Assembly: GCF_030315915.2 (NCBI RefSeq)
Contig: NZ_CP135990.1
Coordinates: 2,170,001 to 2,234,000 of the forward strand
Source of the DNA: Providencia zhijiangensis
GTDB taxonomy: Bacteria > Pseudomonadota > Gammaproteobacteria > Enterobacterales > Enterobacteriaceae
DNA length: 64,000 nt
Direction: 5' to 3'
The position numbers were made by a program, and so were the translations under genes. The number at the start of each line of letters is the position of its first letter. The first letter of the stretch is position 1. The notes beneath the pieces were generated by a model. The model did no database searches and was not told the origin of the DNA. It worked only from the letters and a program-made list of their open reading frames with translations. Shown piece after piece: positions 37,038-47,446 of this stretch.

Positions 37038-37478
37038 ATGTCGGGTCCTCAATACGTTGTTGTTGGTGTCGGTGTGCTGATTACGAACGGCCAAGGGCAA
37101 ATTCTACTGGGTAAACGTAGCAGCCAACATGCACCTTACTGGTCTATTTTCGGAGGCCACGTTGACCCTGGAGAATCTTTCGAAGCCTGCGCAATCCGTG
37201 AAATAAAAGAAGAGATTGGTATTGATATCGATACCCCAACTGTATTTGGTCTCAGCAATAATATCGAAACGTTCCGACAAGAAGGTAAACATACGGTTTC
37301 TATCTGTATGCATGTGGAATATAACGGGAAAGTTGCCCCGCAGATCATGGAAGCGGATAAATGCGAAAGCCTGTTGTGGATCTCCCCAACTGACCCATTA
37401 CCTGAACCTCATTTTGAAGCTAGCCGTAATGCGATCGAATTATGGCTCAGTAAACGTTTCTATCAGCCGCATATCTAA
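37038..37478 (+). CDS. Nudix hydrolase, NUDT15/MutT-like
   Basis: 146 aa with a complete Nudix box, residues 40-62: G40-x5-E46-x7-R54-E55-x2-E58-E59-x-G61. N-terminal VGVGVLITNGQGQILLGKRSSQHAPYW is like NUDT15-type nucleotide sanitation enzymes. Substrate not determinable. Shine-Dalgarno AAGGA. Divergent from fruK. Confidence 0.85.
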   Translation: MSGPQYVVVGVGVLITNGQGQILLGKRSSQHAPYWSIFGGHVDPGESFEACAIREIKEEIGIDIDTPTVFGLSNNIETFRQEGKHTVSICMHVEYNGKVAPQIMEADKCESLLWISPTDPLPEPHFEASRNAIELWLSKRFYQPHI

Positions 37479-37559
37479 ACCCAATATGCACAAACATCAC
37501 ACTGCTTGTGCATATAATAACCACTCTTAACTATTTTTTATTTTATTATCTTTTAGATG

Positions 37560-37604
37560 TTTACATTATTTCCGACCTAATGTATCGTTCAGCTAGTACA
37601 GTGA
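37560..37604 (+). promoter_or_regulatory. mtr promoter with TrpR-type operator
   Basis: TTTACA (37560-37565), 17-bp spacer, TATCGT. Overlapping the -10, 37582-37599 reads GTATCGTTCAGCTAGTAC, 12 of 18 matches to the TrpR operator GTACTAGTTAACTAGTAC with one perfect half-site CTAGTAC. E. coli mtr is TrpR-repressed. Confidence 0.6.
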
Positions 37605-37625
37605 AACAATCATTCAGGAGTCATC

Positions 37626-38870
37626 ATGGAAGCCGATGTAACAAAACCACCAAAGCGCCCCTCTATTTTAGGCGGCTCAATGATCATAGCCGGTACCGCA
37701 GTCGGTGCAGGTATGTTTTCTATTCCGATGGTGACGTCAGGTGTTTGGTTTTCCGGTTCAGTTGTCTTACTGATCTACACATTTATCTGTATGTTGTTAT
37801 CAGGATTAATGATTTTAGAAGCCAATATGAATTACCCAGCAGGTGCTAGTTTTCATACCATGGTGAAGGATTTATTAGGTTCTGGCTGGAATACCATTAA
37901 CACTCTCTCCATCACGTTTGTGTTGTATATTTTAACCTATGCCTATATTTCGGCGGGTAGCTCGATCATCACCGAGAACATTTCAAAATATGTTCAAGTT
38001 CCGCAAGCGCTTTCTGGCTTTGTTTTTGCGGTGGTTATCGCGTTTTTTGTTTGGTTATCTACCCGTGCAGTTGATAGGTTAAGTACGATTTTAATTGGCG
38101 GGATGGTGATCACATTTGTGATGTCCATCGGCGGCATGGTCACTACCGCCTCACCGTTGATTCTTTTCAACCAATATGAAAATAGTCAAAGTGAATATTT
38201 ACCTTATGCATTAGCTGCGTTGCCTTATTTACTGACCTCTTTTGGTTATCACGGTAACGTACCGGGATTAGTGAAGTACTACAATAAAGACAGCCGTAGT
38301 GTCATGTTGAGCTTAGTGTACGGCGCAGGAATTACGGTCACTATCTACATCTTATGGCAGTATGCTATCCAAGGTAATATTCCACGTTCGTCCTTTATTG
38401 CGATCAGAGAAAATGGTAACAATATTGGCGCGTTACTGAATCAAATGAATATTTCTGCACAGAGTAGCTTTATTTCGCAATTTTTAACGCTGTTCTCTTA
38501 TATGGCATTAGCAAGCTCGTTTTTAGGCGTATCCCTCGGCTTATTTGATTTTATCGCGGACTTCTTTAAATTTAACGATAGCCATCAAGGGCGTTTTAAA
38601 TCAGTCATTATTACTTTCTTACCGCCAACGGTTTTAGGTTTAGCGTTCCCTGACGGCTTTATTTATGCTATCGGTTTTGCAGGACTCGCAGCAACTATTT
38701 GGGCGGTCATTGTCCCTGCCATGATGGCAAGAGCAAGCCGTAAGCGTTTTCCTAATAATAGCTATCGAACACCCGGCGGAAGCTTTGTGATTGGGTTCGT
38801 CATCTTATTTGGTTTGATTAACGCAGCCGCACATATTTTGTCTCTGCTAGGTTTATTACCTGTCTATTAA
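37626..38870 (+). CDS. mtr: Tryptophan permease Mtr
   Basis: High-affinity tryptophan uptake, AAAP/HAAAP family, 414 aa with about 11 helices. Signature stretches GGSMIIAGTAVGAGMFSIP, LTYAYISAGSSI, LTSFGYHGNVPGLVKYY, ASSFLGVSLGLFD, AIGFAGLAATIWAVIVPA. Mtr is preferred to TnaB because of overall likeness and the TrpR-like operator. Shine-Dalgarno AGGAG. Confidence 0.9.
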   Translation: MEADVTKPPKRPSILGGSMIIAGTAVGAGMFSIPMVTSGVWFSGSVVLLIYTFICMLLSGLMILEANMNYPAGASFHTMVKDLLGSGWNTINTLSITFVLYILTYAYISAGSSIITENISKYVQVPQALSGFVFAVVIAFFVWLSTRAVDRLSTILIGGMVITFVMSIGGMVTTASPLILFNQYENSQSEYLPYALAALPYLLTSFGYHGNVPGLVKYYNKDSRSVMLSLVYGAGITVTIYILWQYAIQGNIPRSSFIAIRENGNNIGALLNQMNISAQSSFISQFLTLFSYMALASSFLGVSLGLFDFIADFFKFNDSHQGRFKSVIITFLPPTVLGLAFPDGFIYAIGFAGLAATIWAVIVPAMMARASRKRFPNNSYRTPGGSFVIGFVILFGLINAAAHILSLLGLLPVY

Positions 38871-38902
38871 GTTATTCAAAGACAATCATTGGTTAAAAAG
38901 AG

Positions 38903-38932
38903 ATCCCTAGCGTGAAAACTAGGGATTTTTTT
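38903..38932 (+). terminator. mtr terminator
   Basis: ATCCCTAG-cgtgaaaa-CTAGGGAT followed by seven Ts. Confidence 0.9.
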
Positions 38933-39011
38933 GATGTTAACATCTTGCCTAATCCCTTATCTGCGAGTAATTTTGTCGAACTCTTTTTGACAATAACAAA
39001 GAAGGTTATTT

Positions 39012-39584
39012 ATGGCCAAGGCCAACGAAATCAAACGTGGTTTTGCAATAAACTACAACGGGAAATTACTGCTGGTTAAAGACATTGATATCCAATCCCC
39101 AAGCGCTCGTGGCGCAAGTACACTGTATAAAATGCGCTTTACCGATATCAAAACTGGCCAAAAAGTTGAAGAGCGCTTCAAAGGTGATGATATTTTAGAC
39201 ACAATTTCACTCACTCGCCGTGCCGTAAGCTTCTCTTATATTGATGGTGATGAGTATGTGTTCATGGACAATGAAGACTATACCCCATATATCTTTAAAA
39301 AATCTGATATTGAAGAAGAGCTGTTATTTATTCCTGAAGAAGGTTTACCAGGAATGCAGGTTTTAACAATGGATGGGCAAGTTCTAGCTCTTGAATTACC
39401 ACAAACTGTCGATATGGTGATTGCTGAAACAACACCAGGAATTAAAGGCGCTTCTGCGAGTGCTCGTACTAAACCTGCAACAATGCCGACAGGCTTAACC
39501 GTTCAAGTTCCCGAATATATAACTACCGGTGAAAAAATCCGTATTCATATTCCTGAACGCCGTTATATGGGCCGTTGTGATTAA
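39012..39584 (+). CDS. yeiP: Elongation factor P-like protein EfpL (YeiP)
   Basis: 190-aa EF-P paralogue that relieves ribosome stalling at proline-containing motifs. Three OB-type domains. The loop-tip residue is Arg33 ([10 protein letters not shown]) rather than the modified lysine of EF-P, so it acts unmodified, as in E. coli YeiP. Conserved [23 protein letters not shown] and [16 protein letters not shown]. Shine-Dalgarno AAGG. Confidence 0.95.
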   Translation: MAKANEIKRGFAINYNGKLLLVKDIDIQSPSARGASTLYKMRFTDIKTGQKVEERFKGDDILDTISLTRRAVSFSYIDGDEYVFMDNEDYTPYIFKKSDIEEELLFIPEEGLPGMQVLTMDGQVLALELPQTVDMVIAETTPGIKGASASARTKPATMPTGLTVQVPEYITTGEKIRIHIPERRYMGRCD

Positions 39585-39627
39585 TTATTTCGCCCTATTT
39601 TCTCAATAAGAAAATAAGCTTACATTA

Positions 39628-39650
39628 CCTATGGGCATTCCGCCCATAGG
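39628..39650. terminator. Hairpin after yeiP
   Basis: CCTATGGGC-attcc-GCCCATAGG, perfect 9-bp stem but no U-run; possible 3' end of the yeiP message. Confidence 0.5.
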
Positions 39651-39738
39651 CATCATTATAAATAAACATCACCAATTCATCCTAGAATAGCATTCCATTT
39701 AATATTCAAAAATTAATATAAATATGACAATTTAGTTA

Positions 39739-40083
39739 TTAGTCATAAATAACCGTGTAAACTCCTATTTTATTTTCCTTGTTAATCCATTTAAATGTTT
39801 GAGTTCCTTTTTGATTTGGAAGCGTAGTCCCTTTTTCACTCAATTTATTAAACTTTACTGAGGTCGTTTTAACGACACCATCATCATTCCAGCATTTTGT
39901 ATCAATGCTCTGCTCAATACTCGTGATAACACAAGGTGATGCGACAATTGCGCCAACAAAGTGGATTGTGCCTGATGAAACGGGTTTTGCTTCGCTGTGC
40001 GTAGACGCCTTAGCGTGCATACCGAATGTTAATGCCATTAAAGAAAATACTGCTAATGTTATTTTTTTTACTGAGTGATCCAC
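39739..40083 (-). CDS. Small pilin-like exported protein, orphan
   Basis: 114 aa with a signal peptide (KKITLAVFSLMALTFGMHAKAS). The mature start SSGTIHFVGAIVASPCVI is the type 1 fimbrial subunit pattern, with the first pilin Cys and a second Cys in DTKCWND. The end GVYTVIYD resembles a last pilin strand. It is about 50 residues shorter than usual pilins and has no chaperone or usher neighbour. Good Shine-Dalgarno (GGAGAAATT). Could be a minor subunit or a fimbrial remnant. Confidence 0.7.
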   Translation of the reverse strand: MDHSVKKITLAVFSLMALTFGMHAKASTHSEAKPVSSGTIHFVGAIVASPCVITSIEQSIDTKCWNDDGVVKTTSVKFNKLSEKGTTLPNQKGTQTFKWINKENKIGVYTVIYD

Positions 40084-41136
40084 AAGAATTTCTCCGCTTA
40101 AAATTAAGTTATCGTCAATTACTAAAATTTATTTACATCTAATTGATGCATTACTTAATAAATTTCGGATATAAGCTTAATTTGCGGAGGGGAATAGTTA
40201 TTTCATTTATGGCCGCTATTTTTTATTTTTAAATAACCCCAAAGGATAGGCACGACCTTTAACTCCTTTAATTTAACTTAGATGCAATAAATCCCATTGA
40301 AACTGATTTCATTTATATAACAAATCACTCTGTGTTTTATTAAAATCAGTCATCTACTCCAACAATCAAATTTGATATTTATTAATCAGAACGGCTATAA
40401 ACAACTCTCTATATAAATTCATTTTCTTAGTGAAAATTTAATCTATTTAATTCCTTTCACTTATTAAAAGCGTAAAACTTCATAACACCTAATGGTGAAC
40501 ATAGCTGTTTAGCTCACTTAACTTGAAGACTAATGCATAAAAAACACACGATAATGTAGTAAGAATATCCGCAACATATAGCTATCGGATACAGCCAATT
40601 GCTTTTACATTTAGGTGACAAACAATATAAATTTAAACTTCTTTACAATTCAGATTGAAATTTAAAAAATCCCCACTGTTTTTATAAAGATATTAGATAA
40701 TAAACGTGACTATGATCATATTTTCTTTGAGAACGGTCTCTGTAAGGGCGCAAAAAAACTGGATTATTCGCATTCTGAAGGCAAGTTAATGATGGATCTC
40801 TCGTTTTATATAATGTTTTGTAAATTATCCCCCTATTAACTCGCCATTTCAGCTTTGTTTATGTATATTCTTTATGTTTGGTTAAAGAACTCAATATTCA
40901 TCGGCCAAATATATAAAATAAGTACGATTTTTAGCAGCTTCTGATTATCTTTTTATAATCAACAGGTGTTAGAGCACAAGACAGCTGCTAATTTAGAGCA
41001 TAATTTGTTCGATACATAAACACTTTCTGCGAAAAATACACTCAGTCGTTATAATGCGTTTTTCACAGGGATCAGTTTAAGTGTGTTGTGTAGTTTCCAC
41101 ACAGCAATAAATAAAATGGCAAGGGATATTTTATTA
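40084..41136. other. Gene-free AT-rich region upstream of mepS
   Basis: About 1,050 bp with no convincing gene on either strand. It contains the promoter regions of the pilin-like gene (left) and mepS (right). No known small RNA, tRNA or repeat was recognised. Confidence 0.6.
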
Positions 41137-41724
41137 ATGTTAACTTCTGAAAAATTTAAGCGCTATGTCTGGCGCATTGTTCCGGCAGTCGCAATTGCCG
41201 TAACGCTTTCAGCATGTACGGCACCGAAAACATCGAAGAATGGTCAAACTACCGCAAGATCTTCAGATGTTCGCATGTTAAACGCAACATCGAATGACTC
41301 ACTCGCAATGGCATCTCAAGATGAATTCGAAGATTTAGTCAGAAGTGTTGATACCAAATCCAAAATCATGGATCAATATGCAAGCTGGAAAGGCGTTAGC
41401 TACCGTCTAGGTGGAACCACTAAAAGTGGTATTGACTGTTCTAGCTTTGTACAACGTACTTTCCTCGAGCAATTTGGCGTGCAATTACCACGTACTACCT
41501 CTGAACAAGAATCTTCAGGTAAAAGTGTAAAACGCAACAATTTAAGAGCGGGTGACTTAGTTCTGTTTAAAACAGGTCGCACGATGAAGCATGTAGGGAT
41601 TTATATCGGGGACAATAAATTTGTTCACGCCTCTACAAGTAATGGCGTTATCGTTTCTGAAATGACTAACGATTATTGGAGCAAGCGTTATTACGCAAGC
41701 CGCCGTGTGGTTAATGGTTCCTAA
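41137..41724 (+). CDS. mepS: Murein DD-endopeptidase MepS (Spr)
   Basis: Outer-membrane lipoprotein that cuts DAP-Ala crosslinks to let peptidoglycan grow; its level is set by NlpI-Prc proteolysis in E. coli. The ATG at 41137 ([10 protein letters not shown]) is chosen to match the family and follows AAGGGA; the frame extends 18 codons upstream. Lipobox L-S-A-C with Cys27, NlpC/P60 domain with catalytic Cys101 in [12 protein letters not shown], His in MKHVGIYIG and His in FVHASTSNG. 195 aa. Confidence 0.93.
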   Translation: MLTSEKFKRYVWRIVPAVAIAVTLSACTAPKTSKNGQTTARSSDVRMLNATSNDSLAMASQDEFEDLVRSVDTKSKIMDQYASWKGVSYRLGGTTKSGIDCSSFVQRTFLEQFGVQLPRTTSEQESSGKSVKRNNLRAGDLVLFKTGRTMKHVGIYIGDNKFVHASTSNGVIVSEMTNDYWSKRYYASRRVVNGS

Positions 41725-41763
41725 AACCCAGAAACATTAATGCAGTAATATATAGATACCTTG

Positions 41764-41809
41764 CCAATAAAAAAGCTTCCAGGCTCTAAACCGGAAGCTT
41801 TTTTATTGG
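41764..41809. terminator. Bidirectional terminator between mepS and yejG
   Basis: 17-bp perfect arms (41764-41780 and 41793-41809) with core GCTTCC/GGAAGC flanked by A6 and T6, so it works on both strands. Confidence 0.92.
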
Positions 41810-41856
41810 GTCGAATATCATAAAGACGACCTTAATATTAAATAGTCTCAATGCCA

Positions 41857-42198
41857 TTAGGCACAATAGAAACCAGAAGCCATTTCTGCGATAGCAACAC
41901 CCGATGCTTTTAAACGGCACATTGCTGTTAGCTCATCACTCGCTCGGATAAATAAGCACATCTCTTTTTGCCATTCTAAAATGGCGTTATCGATCTGCAT
42001 TTCCGATAACGATTCAGACAAATGCTTCATTGCAATACAATCTGTTGCACAGTCGTGGCTCAGCAATTTTAGCCCCACTAGCTTATCGCTATTAATATCA
42101 TTCATAGGCACAACCTCAACATCCGTACCTATTTTTCCCGATAACCAGCGATAGCTTTGCGGCAGCCTGTGCACCACCGAAAGACCTAATTTTTCCAC
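41857..42198 (-). CDS. yejG: YejG family protein
   Basis: 113-aa protein of unknown function, like E. coli YejG: LSVVHRLPQSYRWLSGKIG, LVGLKLLS, and ECxLFxx..DE..A.CRLK.xGVAIAE (here KEMCLFIRASDELTAMCRLKASGVAIAE, positions about 80-107). Start codon GTG at 42198 after TAGGAA. First gene of a block syntenic with E. coli yejG-bcr-rsuA. Confidence 0.88.
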   Translation of the reverse strand: MEKLGLSVVHRLPQSYRWLSGKIGTDVEVVPMNDINSDKLVGLKLLSHDCATDCIAMKHLSESLSEMQIDNAILEWQKEMCLFIRASDELTAMCRLKASGVAIAEMASGFYCA

Positions 42199-42921
42199 AA
42201 AAATTTCCTATTAAAATATGTCATCATTTTGCCAAGTAAATTGACTAGCTAAATCGCCATTTAATTTACATTTCACTCAATGAATATCGATTCTTTTAGA
42301 TACTGAAACTCCCCCAAGAGACAACGTCCCTCTTCCTTGTACCTCTCTCTATATTAGAGAGCGAATAGAGCTACATAAGTCTTAAAGAAATCCTCGTTCA
42401 AACCGAACTTTTAACCCAACCAAAAAGTAACGTGAATGTTAAAAGCAAGAACTTAAATATAACATTAAAAAAGTAGCATGTCGTTAAATTTTTGTGACAC
42501 ACATCATTGCATACGAATTTTTTTGACAAAAAAGTTAATTTTTAAACAAATTTTGAGAATAATCTTCAAAACAAACCATAATAAATCAATTTATTTTTTA
42601 CATTATTACTCAAATGCATTAACAATTATCTATTTTTTAAGCTCATGTAACCTTATTTCGGATCATTAGAAAGTGAGCCCTACCTTTCATTGAAAACAGA
42701 AATTTAACAAATATTCGACTTAAGATAATTGATATGGATCATTTCTTGATAAATACTTTAATTACCTTGCGTAATTAGTCAGTTTTATCGATGTATTATA
42801 CAGGTTAATCTATGGGTATTATGAATAGTGCATTAGTGAGATAAATCAGAATGATATAAATAAAGGAATGGAACTAATCAGTTTGTCAGTTTCATCCTTG
42901 AAACTGATTCAATTAGAGATG
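42199..42921. other. Gene-free AT-rich region between yejG and bcr
   Basis: About 720 bp. A 63-codon frame at 42478-42669 is low-complexity and judged non-coding. An inverted repeat AATCAGTTT/AAACTGATT (42876-42909) lies just after the bcr stop and may form a 3' hairpin, without a U-run. The yejG promoter must be in the left part. Nothing else recognised. Confidence 0.55.
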
Positions 42922-44106
42922 CTATTTTGCGCGTTTCGCTAAAAGCACAAATAACATGGAGAGTGCCACACAGCCTACCATCGAACCTACCATCGGCCAG
43001 GCATTTTTAGCAGGGATCATTGATAACAACGTTCCCACCAATGCACCAATAGAAAAACGAATTGTGCCTGCAAGAGAAGAAACTGTTCCTGCAATATGAG
43101 GGTAATTATCGAGGATCACTGCCATCGAGTTTGAGGTGATCATGGCAATCCCACTCACATAAATCGCGACGCCAATCACCAATGTCCAGAAATCCATACC
43201 CAATGCTGTCGTCGTTAATAGCCATATTCCCATAACGAACTGAACAATAATCCCAAAATATAACATTCGCTCAGCGCCAAATTGCCTTACAAATTTGCCG
43301 TTAATCGTCGTCATAATGAATAAGAAGACAATATTAATGCCAAAGTAATAGCCAAAATGTTGAGGCGATACCCCATTAAGGTCGATATAGACAAATGACC
43401 CTGCATTTAAGAAAGAAAACATACCGGAAAACGAGAATGAGCTAGCCAAAATATAGAACAACACTTGGCGGGCTCTGAATAACGTCGCAAACTGGCGTAA
43501 TGTGGTTCCGATATGGAATTTTTGTCGCCTTTCAACCGGTAGCGTTTCTCGGATAAATAAACTAACCAGCACCACAGCGATGACAGCCGCAATCGCAATG
43601 CTCCAGAAAATGGCATGCCATGAGAACCAGCGCATCATTTCGCCGCCCATGATAGGTGCCATCAACGGTGCAATAGTCATCACTAACACGACAAAAGACA
43701 TACTTCTGGAAAATTCATCTTTAGTAAACATGTCACGCATCAAGGCGTTGATCACGACGCTGGCTGCGGCTGCCGCAAATCCATGAAGGAAACGCAGCCA
43801 GATAAATGTATCGATAGATTCTGCAACAGCACAAGCCGCAGAGGCTAGTGCAAAGACAATCACCCCACCTAAAATGACGGGTTTGCGTCCTAAACTATCC
43901 GCCATCGGACCATAAAAAAGCTGACCAATTGCAAAACCAAAAATGTAGCTGTTCAGGGTCATCTGAATGCGCCCTTCATCTACATTAAAGTAACCTGTCA
44001 TTGCAGGGAAACTCGGTAAATACATATCAATCGCTAATGGCATTAGCATTGATAGCAAACCTAAAATTAAAATCAGCCCCAAATAGGATGAACGCTGTTG
44101 TTGCAC
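42922..44106 (-). CDS. bcr: Bcr/CflA family multidrug MFS transporter
   Basis: 394-aa drug:proton antiporter; E. coli Bcr exports bicyclomycin and dipeptides. 12 membrane helices. MFS motifs: YLPSFPAMTGYFNVDEGRIQ near helix 1, GPMADSLGRKPVILGG (motif A), RFLHGFAAAAASVVINALMRD. Start codon GTG at 44106 after CAGGAG. It lies 24 bp after rsuA and is probably co-transcribed. Confidence 0.92.
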   Translation of the reverse strand: MQQQRSSYLGLILILGLLSMLMPLAIDMYLPSFPAMTGYFNVDEGRIQMTLNSYIFGFAIGQLFYGPMADSLGRKPVILGGVIVFALASAACAVAESIDTFIWLRFLHGFAAAAASVVINALMRDMFTKDEFSRSMSFVVLVMTIAPLMAPIMGGEMMRWFSWHAIFWSIAIAAVIAVVLVSLFIRETLPVERRQKFHIGTTLRQFATLFRARQVLFYILASSFSFSGMFSFLNAGSFVYIDLNGVSPQHFGYYFGINIVFLFIMTTINGKFVRQFGAERMLYFGIIVQFVMGIWLLTTTALGMDFWTLVIGVAIYVSGIAMITSNSMAVILDNYPHIAGTVSSLAGTIRFSIGALVGTLLSMIPAKNAWPMVGSMVGCVALSMLFVLLAKRAK

Positions 44107-44130
44107 TTATTAACTCCTGCTATGACATCA

Positions 44131-44835
44131 TTAACGGGGAACCGTAATACTCTCAATCTCTGCTTCCGTCAGTGGACGGTATTCACCCGGCTCTAGCTGC
44201 TCATCTAAACGAATTTCCCCGACTCGCTCACGATGCAAACCACACACATGATTTCCGACTGCCGCAAACATTCGTTTAACTTGATGATAGCGCCCTTCAC
44301 TGATTGTCAGTCGGACATCACGTGGAGAGATAATTTCCAGCTGCGCAGGTTTCGTGAGTGATTTTTCACCATTTAACATGACGCCTTGTTCAAACTGTAC
44401 CGCGACATCATCCGCGATATCTTCACTCAGTTGAACTCGGTAAGTTTTCTCACAATGATGTTTTGGCGAGGTGATGCGATGAGACCACTGACCATCATCC
44501 GTTAATAACACTAACCCAGTCGTATCAATATCTAAGCGACCTGCTGCATGCAGTTTTTGGGCGACGGGCTCATCAATAAAATAGAGAATTGTCGGGTGCG
44601 TGGGGTCATCAGTTGAGCAAACATAGCCTTCCGGCTTATTGAGCATAAAATAGCGAGGCCCCGTAACTTGCACTAACACATTGCCATCATAGGCAACTTC
44701 ATTATCAAGACCCACCTGCATCGAACCTGATTTTACTACTTCATCGTCAACCATGACATTACCGGCACGCAGCTCACGCGCCACCAAACTCCGGCTTATC
44801 CCAAGTTGCTGGGACAAAAATTTATCCAGTCGCAT
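44131..44835 (-). CDS. rsuA: 16S rRNA pseudouridine(516) synthase RsuA
   Basis: Modifies U516 of 16S rRNA. N-terminal S4 domain ([20 protein letters not shown]) and RsuA-family catalytic domain with Asp102 in [17 protein letters not shown], then [16 protein letters not shown]. 234 aa. Divergent from radD, as in E. coli. Confidence 0.95.
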   Translation of the reverse strand: MRLDKFLSQQLGISRSLVARELRAGNVMVDDEVVKSGSMQVGLDNEVAYDGNVLVQVTGPRYFMLNKPEGYVCSTDDPTHPTILYFIDEPVAQKLHAAGRLDIDTTGLVLLTDDGQWSHRITSPKHHCEKTYRVQLSEDIADDVAVQFEQGVMLNGEKSLTKPAQLEIISPRDVRLTISEGRYHQVKRMFAAVGNHVCGLHRERVGEIRLDEQLEPGEYRPLTEAEIESITVPR

Positions 44836-45057
44836 AGATTCTCTTAACTTGATGGAATGTCAGCGAGAGGTACAATAGCACCGCGCTGTCATAAGATAGA
44901 AAGATGGATTGCTGTGATTACTATCACATAATTTATTATACCAATAACCTGTTACAAGTGATAGCACAGCAAAGGGAACGCTTAAATTTAGACCTAGCCA
45001 CGGATCTAACTTAAATTTAACATTAATAATCTGACTTTTTTGAAAAAACTAACTCAT

Positions 45058-46830
45058 ATGCCTGCAGCCTCATCCCGTTTTACTTTACGCCCTTACCAAC
45101 AAGAAGCCGTTGACGCGACAATCCAGCACTTTCGACGTCACACTACGCCCGCGGTGATTGTGCTCCCGACAGGGGCAGGAAAAAGCTTAGTGATCGCAGA
45201 ATTAGCGAGATTAGCTCGTGGGCGCGTATTAGTTTTAGCGCATGTCAAAGAGTTAGTTGAGCAAAATCACGCCAAATATCTGACTTATGGTCTAGAGGCA
45301 GATATCTTCGCAGCAGGTCTCAATCGCAAAGAATCCCACAGTAAAGTGGTCTTTGGAAGCGTACAATCGGTAGCACGTAATCTTGAACACTTTGACGACA
45401 AATTCTCTTTAGTTATCATCGATGAATGTCATCGCATCAGCTTAAACGAAGAAAGTCAGTATCAACAAATTATCCTAAGCTTACAAAAGCATAACTCTGC
45501 ACTGCGCATTTTAGGTTTGACCGCAACTCCCTATCGCCTAGGGCATGGGTGGATTTACCAATACCACTACCACGGAATGGTTAAAGGGGATGAACACTGT
45601 TTTTTCCGTGATTGTATCTATGAATTGCCGCTGCATTACATGATCAAAAACCAATTTTTGGTTCCCCCTGAACGCCTTGATATGCCAGTGCTGCAGTATG
45701 ATTTTAGTCAGGTATCGGTTAACCAATCGGGAATTTTTAGCGAGCAAGAACTCAATTTATCCCTCAAAAAACAGCAGCGCATTACACCAAAAATTGTGGC
45801 GCAGATTATTGAGTATGCCACGCCGTTACAAGGGTGCATGATTTTTGCCGCTACGGTTGAACATGCTAAAGAGATCCTCAGTTATTTACCACAAAATACC
45901 GCTGCATTAGTCACCGCAGAGACACCATCCCTTGAGCGCCAAAACATCATTCAGCAATTTAAAAATAAGCAATTACATTATCTTGTCAACGTTTCAGTAC
46001 TGACCACAGGTTTTGATGCGCCACACGTAGACGTAATTGCCATCTTACGTCCAACAGAGTCCGTCAGCTTATATCAGCAAATCGTTGGACGTGGCTTACG
46101 TTTGAGTGAAGGAAAGAAACTGTGCCTAATTCTGGACTATGCCGGAAATCCTCATGACCTCTTTCGTCCCGAAGTGGGTAGCAGCAAACCCAATTCCACC
46201 AGCGTTCCAGTCCAAGTTTTCTGTCCACTGTGTCAGTTTGCCAATGTTTTTTGGGGAAAATGTACTGCAGATGGTCAAATTGTCGAGCACTACGGGCGTC
46301 GTTGCCAAGGGTGGGAAGAAGATGAGCATGGACGAAAACAACAATGTGAGTTCCGCTTTCGATTTAAACAGTGCCCCCATTGTGGCGCGGAAAATGATAT
46401 TGCCGCACGACGTTGCCATAAATGCCAAGAAGTCCTCACGGACCCCGATGATATGCTTAAAGCCGCTTTACGGCTTAAAGATGCTCTAATCTTACGCTGC
46501 GGAGGAATGGAACTCACTTCAGGCTCGGATGCAAAAGGCGAGTGGCTGAAAATCACTTACTATGATGAGGATGGCACGTCGGTGTCTGAGCGTTTTAGAC
46601 TCACCACTTCTGCTCAAAAACGCGCATTTGAATTTCGATTCTTACGAGAACATCATCGAGCCCCTGGTGTTCCTTTCCATTGGAATAATGCAAACGACAT
46701 TATTTCACAGCAAGCTTTATTACGTTACCCGCAATTTGTTGTTGCGCGAAAAAAAGAAAGCTACTGGGAGATTAGAGAAAAAATCTTTGATTATCAGGGA
46801 CGTTTCCGTCTTGCCGCATCATTAAGATAA
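45058..46830 (+). CDS. radD: DEAD/DEAH helicase-like repair protein RadD (YejH)
   Basis: RecA-interacting SF2 protein helping strand exchange and repair after radiation. Walker A LPTGAGKS (37-44), DECH box in IIDECHRI, helicase motif QIVGRGLR, and zinc-type cysteine clusters in the C-terminal half ([17 protein letters not shown]...CHKCQE). The ATG at 45058 ([20 protein letters not shown]) is preferred to a TTG at 45040. 590 aa. Conserved order rsuA-yejH-rplY. Confidence 0.94.
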   Translation: MPAASSRFTLRPYQQEAVDATIQHFRRHTTPAVIVLPTGAGKSLVIAELARLARGRVLVLAHVKELVEQNHAKYLTYGLEADIFAAGLNRKESHSKVVFGSVQSVARNLEHFDDKFSLVIIDECHRISLNEESQYQQIILSLQKHNSALRILGLTATPYRLGHGWIYQYHYHGMVKGDEHCFFRDCIYELPLHYMIKNQFLVPPERLDMPVLQYDFSQVSVNQSGIFSEQELNLSLKKQQRITPKIVAQIIEYATPLQGCMIFAATVEHAKEILSYLPQNTAALVTAETPSLERQNIIQQFKNKQLHYLVNVSVLTTGFDAPHVDVIAILRPTESVSLYQQIVGRGLRLSEGKKLCLILDYAGNPHDLFRPEVGSSKPNSTSVPVQVFCPLCQFANVFWGKCTADGQIVEHYGRRCQGWEEDEHGRKQQCEFRFRFKQCPHCGAENDIAARRCHKCQEVLTDPDDMLKAALRLKDALILRCGGMELTSGSDAKGEWLKITYYDEDGTSVSERFRLTTSAQKRAFEFRFLREHHRAPGVPFHWNNANDIISQQALLRYPQFVVARKKESYWEIREKIFDYQGRFRLAASLR

Positions 46831-46894
46831 TCAGAAAAAACGCGATTAATGATGAATAAATCATGCCAAGTCAGAAAGATAATGATCTTAATGA

Positions 46895-46923
46895 TTGCCC
46901 GCTAGCCGTTTTTTCGTTAAAAT
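46895..46923 (+). promoter_or_regulatory. rplY promoter
   Basis: TTGCCC (46895-46900), 17-bp spacer, TAAAAT (46918-46923), followed by GC-rich CCGCCCGCC, a discriminator typical of translation genes. Confidence 0.7.
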
Positions 46924-46929
46924 GCCGCC

Positions 46930-47039
46930 CGCCTTTGTATGTCTCGCTTCGCGAAATGATGTTACAGGGCCAAATCTCGAACCTGCTGCTGGGTCGCCTG
47001 TAGCAGGATTTTTATTTTTTCTTTTATAGAGAAATTGTA
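46930..47039 (+). promoter_or_regulatory. rplY leader (L25 autoregulatory region)
   Basis: About 110-base leader with CTCGCTTCGCGA and a strong hairpin CCTGCT...AGCAGG (about 46981-47005) followed by a T-rich run, then a weak Shine-Dalgarno (GAGAAATTGTA) before the ATG. E. coli rplY is known to be autogenously controlled through its structured leader; the hairpin plus T-run could also attenuate transcription. Confidence 0.6.
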
Positions 47040-47321
47040 ATGTTAACTATCAATGCAATTGAACGTAAAGAGCAGGGTAAGGGTGCGAGCCGCCGCCTGC
47101 GCAGAGCTAACCAACTGCCGGCTATCGTTTACGGTGGCAACCAAGAAGCTATCTCTGTTACTCTGAGCCACGATGAAATCATTAACCAAGAAAGCAAAGC
47201 TGAATTTTACGAAGTTCTGACTCTGGTTATCGATGGTAAAGAAACTAAAGTAAAAGTTCAGGCTGTTCAACGTCACCCATTTAAGCCAAAAGTGACGCAT
47301 ATTGACTTCCTGCGCGCTTAA
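47040..47321 (+). CDS. rplY: 50S ribosomal protein L25
   Basis: 93-aa 5S rRNA-binding protein. It starts [20 protein letters not shown] and contains [11 protein letters not shown] and [19 protein letters not shown], near the E. coli sequence. It is the short form without a CTC extension. Convergent with yejK across a long terminator hairpin. Confidence 0.98.
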   Translation: MLTINAIERKEQGKGASRRLRRANQLPAIVYGGNQEAISVTLSHDEIINQESKAEFYEVLTLVIDGKETKVKVQAVQRHPFKPKVTHIDFLRA

Positions 47322-47365
47322 TTAAGCCCATAGCCGAGCTTTAAAGTTTTTTCGGGACGCCGAGT

Positions 47366-47400
47366 AAATAACGCCGCAATTGCGGCGTTATTTATTTTTA
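47366..47400. terminator. Bidirectional terminator between rplY and yejK
   Basis: Perfect 14-bp arms AAATAACGCCGCAA / TTGCGGCGTTATTT (47366-47393), then TATTTTTA. Confidence 0.9.
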
Positions 47401-47446
47401 AGACAAGATTTCTAACGTAAGATTTCTATAGAAAATCCATCGTTCA

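Noticed and set aside
42478..42669. 63-codon ORF in the yejG-bcr gap
   Set aside because: AT-rich, low-complexity product of Ile/Phe/Asn/Tyr with no ribosome binding site.
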